This document shows positions 6,012-8,100 of a stretch of DNA of 8,100 bases, one piece after another; positions within the stretch are counted from its first letter, which is position 1; each line of letters opens with the position of its first letter. The notes beneath the pieces were generated by a model. It did no database searches and was not told the origin of the DNA. It saw only the letters and a list, made by a program, of their open reading frames with translations. Origin of the DNA: Methanimicrococcus sp034006575 (GTDB taxonomy: Archaea > Halobacteriota > Methanosarcinia > Methanosarcinales > Methanosarcinaceae); assembly GCA_034006575.1 (NCBI GenBank), contig JAVESN010000081.1, forward strand, positions 1-8,100. Direction: 5' to 3'. The translations under genes and the position numbers were made by a program.

Positions 6012-6060
6012 TTTATATCATTTGATTTATATCATTTCATATTTACGTTATATCATATAA
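6012..6060 (+). promoter_or_regulatory. Three copies of TTATATCAT upstream of serA
   Basis: TTATATCAT occurs at 6013-6021, 6027-6035 and 6048-6056. The first two sit in 14-bp tandem copies (TTTATATCATTTGA, TTTATATCATTTCA; 13 of 14 match), and the third follows after a 7-nt gap (GTTATATCATATAA). The start-to-start spacings are 14 and 21. They lie 54-97 nt before the serA start, just upstream of the likely TATA box, where archaeal activators often bind. Direct repeats here may be a regulator site or a slippage product. Confidence 0.45.
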
Positions 6061-6067
6061 TAATTGA

Positions 6068-6077
6068 TTATATTATA
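6068..6077 (+). promoter_or_regulatory. Likely TATA box of serA
   Basis: TTATATTATA is centred about 37 nt before the ATG at 6110. A start site about 26 nt downstream would fall near 6098, giving a short leader that still includes the GGAG at 6099-6102. The surrounding sequence is AT-rich, so alternatives exist. Confidence 0.45.
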
Positions 6078-6109
6078 CAAAAAATTTAATTTCCCATCGG
6101 AGTTTAATT

Positions 6110-7684
6110 ATGAAAATTTTAGTCAGTGATTCACTTTCGAGTGAAGGTTTAGCCATTTTAAAAGAAAGCGGTTTTGACGTTGTTGTTGATACCGGTTTAT
6201 CGGAAGATCAGCTTGTTGAAAAGATAAAAGGCGTCGACGCTCTTGTCATTCGCAGCGGAACTCAGGTGACGGCGCGCGTGATTGAGGCGGCGGACAAGTT
6301 AAAAATTATCGGCCGCGCGGGTGTCGGCGTGGACAATGTCGATGTGGAAGCGGCGACCAAGAAAGGAATCATCGTGTCCAACACGCCGGACGGAAACACG
6401 CTTTCTGCGGCCGAGCACACGTGCGCGATGATGATGTCTTTGGCAAGAAACATTCCGCAGGCGTGCGCGTCTCTTCGCTCCGAGAAATGGGAGCGCAATA
6501 AATTCATGGGCGTTGAATTGAATCAAAAGATTCTTGGTGTCGTCGGTTTGGGCCGCATCGGCGCGGAAGTCGCCAAACGCGCGCAGGCGTTTAATATGAC
6601 GATTCTCGGATACGATCCGTTCGTCTCGGAAGAGCGCGCGAAGTCGATGGGAATCACGTTGGCGACCGTTGAGGAGATTTGCAGAAAAGCGGATTTCATT
6701 ACGGTTCACACACCGCTGACCAAAGACACGAAAAATCTCATCAACGCCGCGATGTTTGATGTGATGAAGCCGACGACGCGCGTTATCAATTGCGCTCGCG
6801 GCGGCATTATCAATGAGGAGGATTTGGCGGACGCGGTGAATTCCGGCAAAATCGCAGGCGCCGCGATTGACGTTTTCGTCGAAGAGCCGCCGTTTGCGTC
6901 CGGTTTGATTAAGTCCGACAAAATCATCGTCACGCCCCACCTCGGCGCGTCCACCGTGGAAGCGCAGGTGAATGTGGCCATCGATATCGCTTATGAAATC
7001 ATTGCCGTTTTAAACGGGGAGGGCGCCAAAAGCGCGGTCAACATTCCGTCCGTTCGTCCCGATGTTTTGGAAGTCATTTCTCCGTACGTGAAGTTGGCGG
7101 AGGTTTCCGGCAAAATCGCGGCGACCCTTCTCGGGACGGGGTATGATAAAATCGAGCTTTCGTACAGCGGGGATATTTCAACGAGGGATGTTCGAACGGT
7201 GACGTTGGCCGCTTTAAAAGGCGCGTTGGGCGTTGCCGTCGGCTCGGGCGTGAATTACGTCAACGCTCCCGGTTTGGCGAAATCGCGCGGAATCGTCGTG
7301 AGCGAAAAGAAATCCGAGACGTCCGGGGAGTACGCGTCCGTTTTTGAGATCATCGTTTCCGGTAACGGCAAATCCGTCAGCGTCAAAGGAACGGCGGTCG
7401 GCAACGACATCAAGATTATTGAAATCAACAAAAACCGCGTCGACGTTTTCCCGTCCGCGCACATGATTTTTGCGGACCATATCAACAAGCCCAACGTGAT
7501 CGGCCCGTGCTGCCAGGTTCTCGGCGAGAACGACATCAACATCTCCGGCATGCAAGTCGGAAGCGTCAAAATCGGCGAGCCGACGATTATGGTCATCAGC
7601 GTTGACAGCGACGTCTCAGAAGCCGTCTTAAAGAAATTAACGACGGTGGACGGCGTTTTGAGCGCGAAGATTGTGGATATGTGA
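6110..7684 (+). CDS. serA: D-3-phosphoglycerate dehydrogenase
   Basis: Oxidises 3-phosphoglycerate to 3-phosphohydroxypyruvate with NAD, the first committed step of serine synthesis in the cytoplasm. The 524 residues show the long SerA layout: substrate-binding domain (1-98 and about 284-310) around a Rossmann NAD domain (about 99-283), then the intervening ASB domain (about 315-450) and a C-terminal ACT domain (about 454-524). GRAGVGVDNVDVEAA (68-82) contacts substrate. GVVGLGRIG (143-151) is the dinucleotide loop, with D169 after strand 2 as expected for NAD. R230 (NCARGG), E259 (VEEPP) and H277 (TPHLGAST) fit the catalytic Arg-Glu-His set. The ACT domain starts at NKPNVIGPCCQVLGENDINI, suggesting feedback control by serine as known in relatives. 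The start is the ATG at 6110, with GGAG 7 nt upstream. It is preceded by repeated TTATATCAT motifs. Confidence 0.97.
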   Translation: MKILVSDSLSSEGLAILKESGFDVVVDTGLSEDQLVEKIKGVDALVIRSGTQVTARVIEAADKLKIIGRAGVGVDNVDVEAATKKGIIVSNTPDGNTLSAAEHTCAMMMSLARNIPQACASLRSEKWERNKFMGVELNQKILGVVGLGRIGAEVAKRAQAFNMTILGYDPFVSEERAKSMGITLATVEEICRKADFITVHTPLTKDTKNLINAAMFDVMKPTTRVINCARGGIINEEDLADAVNSGKIAGAAIDVFVEEPPFASGLIKSDKIIVTPHLGASTVEAQVNVAIDIAYEIIAVLNGEGAKSAVNIPSVRPDVLEVISPYVKLAEVSGKIAATLLGTGYDKIELSYSGDISTRDVRTVTLAALKGALGVAVGSGVNYVNAPGLAKSRGIVVSEKKSETSGEYASVFEIIVSGNGKSVSVKGTAVGNDIKIIEINKNRVDVFPSAHMIFADHINKPNVIGPCCQVLGENDINISGMQVGSVKIGEPTIMVISVDSDVSEAVLKKLTTVDGVLSAKIVDM

Positions 7685-7702
7685 TTTTAAAATCTCATAT
7701 CT

Positions 7703-7721
7703 ATTTATTTATTATTTTTTT
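7703..7721 (+). terminator. T-tract after serA
   Basis: A T-rich stretch ending in seven T (7715-7721) begins about 20 nt after the serA stop codon, with no preceding stable hairpin. This suits archaeal termination at oligo-T on the non-template strand. The call rests on position and composition only. Confidence 0.4.
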
Positions 7722-7782
7722 AGTTGTTTTCGATTCTATTTATCTTCCATCAAATTTTTTCGTTTTTGAAAATATATTGTTA

Positions 7783-7819
7783 CAGATGCAAATCGCAAAC
7801 GCAAAACGCAGATGCAAAT
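7783..7819 (+). repeat. Pair of CAGATGCAAAT direct repeats
   Basis: CAGATGCAAAT occurs at 7783-7793 and again at 7809-7819, 26 nt apart, with GCAAACGCAAAACG-type sequence between. The pair runs straight into the 25-bp tandem repeat and has almost the same period, so it may be a decayed part of the same array. Confidence 0.6.
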
Positions 7820-7830
7820 ACAACTCAAAA

Positions 7831-7905
7831 CGCTGACCAAACGGCAAACTAAAAACGCTGACCAAACGGCAAACTAAAAACGCTGACCAAACTGAAAAAT
7901 AAAAA
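7831..7905 (+). repeat. 25-bp tandem repeat, three copies
   Basis: The units start at 7831, 7856 and 7881. The first two (CGCTGACCAAACGGCAAACT plus five A) are identical; the third differs at 3 of 25 positions in its second half. The plus strand is strongly A- and C-rich. The only short frames that cross it (for example ATG at 7812, 21 codons) have no ribosome binding site, so I take it as non-coding. The period does not fit CRISPR. Confidence 0.9.
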
Positions 7906-8001
7906 TACGGCGCAGCATTTCAATAAAAATCACGCCGCCGCCAAACAGCGAAACTGTCCGATAAATTTAAAAAACGAAATAAAAAAACAAACCGTTATTT
8001 T

Positions 8002-8100
8002 TTTGATATTAGGGTGTGAATCCGCAAATTACCGATTTTATTGAACGCTAACGAAAAAAGTGATTTTTTATTTGATATTTAGGATGTGAATCCGCAAATT
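8002..8100. repeat. 29-30-nt direct repeat pair separated by 40 nt, open at the right edge
   Basis: Copy 1 is at 8002-8030 and copy 2 at 8071-8100. The last 16 nt, TGTGAATCCGCAAATT, are identical; the first parts (TTTGATATT-AGG-G and TTTGATATTTAGG-A) differ by one inserted T and one G/A change. The 40 nt between do not repeat the unit. Repeat and gap lengths match CRISPR dimensions, but only two copies are visible, they are not identical, and copy 2 ends exactly at the window edge. No third copy is found to the left. It could equally be a dispersed intergenic repeat. Confidence 0.8.

Larger units (their letters stand above)
7685..8100. other. Non-coding repeat-rich region after serA
   Basis: These 416 nt to the right edge hold no supportable gene. 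In order they contain a T-tract, an AT-rich stretch, the CAGATGCAAAT pair, the 25-bp tandem repeat, a weak CGGCG/CGCCG inverted repeat (7908-7912 and 7933-7937), A-rich sequence, and the 29-30-nt repeat pair at the edge. No tRNA-like fold was seen. Confidence 0.55.

Noticed and set aside
6299..6940. Minus-strand frame of 213 codons inside serA
   Set aside because: It is a shadow frame with Arg/His/Asp-rich low-complexity sequence, opposite the conserved SerA domains.
7812..7877. Short plus-strand frame through the 25-bp repeats
   Set aside because: It has only 21 codons and no ribosome binding site, and its sequence simply follows the tandem repeat.

Overview
The window looks archaeal, most likely a methanogen of the Methanosarcina/Methanimicrococcus branch. 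This rests on recalled families, not a search: the glutamyl-tRNA synthetase is of the archaeal type and closely resembles the remembered Methanosarcina form, including its non-canonical TxGS class I signature; the 524-residue SerA has the long domain order; and the spacers are very AT-rich, with ribosome binding sites of the GGAG type. Secreted GLUG-repeat proteins fit a host-associated or biofilm life, but the genus is a guess.

Layout, left to right. (1) Positions 1-665, plus strand: the 3' part of a SAM-dependent methyltransferase whose reading frame is open through the left edge. (2) Positions 666-1253: a non-coding spacer with a terminator-like hairpin, followed by 33 perfect head-to-tail copies of an 11- or 12-bp unit (ATTTTTATTTC with one or two C), then a decayed tail. 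(3) Positions 1254-1559, plus strand: a small winged-helix DNA-binding protein, directly downstream of the array. (4) Positions 1630-3762, minus strand: two genes for exported proteins. The upstream one (2851-3762) is an unfamiliar protein rich in N-glycosylation sequons; the downstream one (1630-2772) is a GLUG-repeat surface protein. A strong hairpin plus T-tract separates them, and both carry the same 10-mer 34-39 nt before the start codon. By eye they are clearly more AT-rich than the housekeeping genes. (5) Positions 3763-4139: an AT-rich divergent promoter region with palindromes. (6) Positions 4140-5849, plus strand: gltX. (7) Positions 6110-7684, plus strand: serA, preceded by three copies of TTATATCAT. 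(8) Positions 7685-8100: a non-coding tail with a 25-bp tandem repeat and, at the very edge, two copies of a 29-30-nt repeat 40 nt apart, which could begin a CRISPR-like or other interspersed array.

How the genes relate: gltX (tRNA charging) and serA (first step of serine synthesis) are ordinary core genes, each apparently with its own promoter. The two exported proteins form a likely accessory surface module. The winged-helix gene is convergent with that module and its upstream region contains the minisatellite, so it is a candidate regulator whose expression could vary with copy number; this is inference. No RNA gene, insertion sequence, integrase or confirmed CRISPR array was found. The most unusual structures are the two-state minisatellite, the shared element before the two exported-protein genes, and the repeat pair at the right edge.
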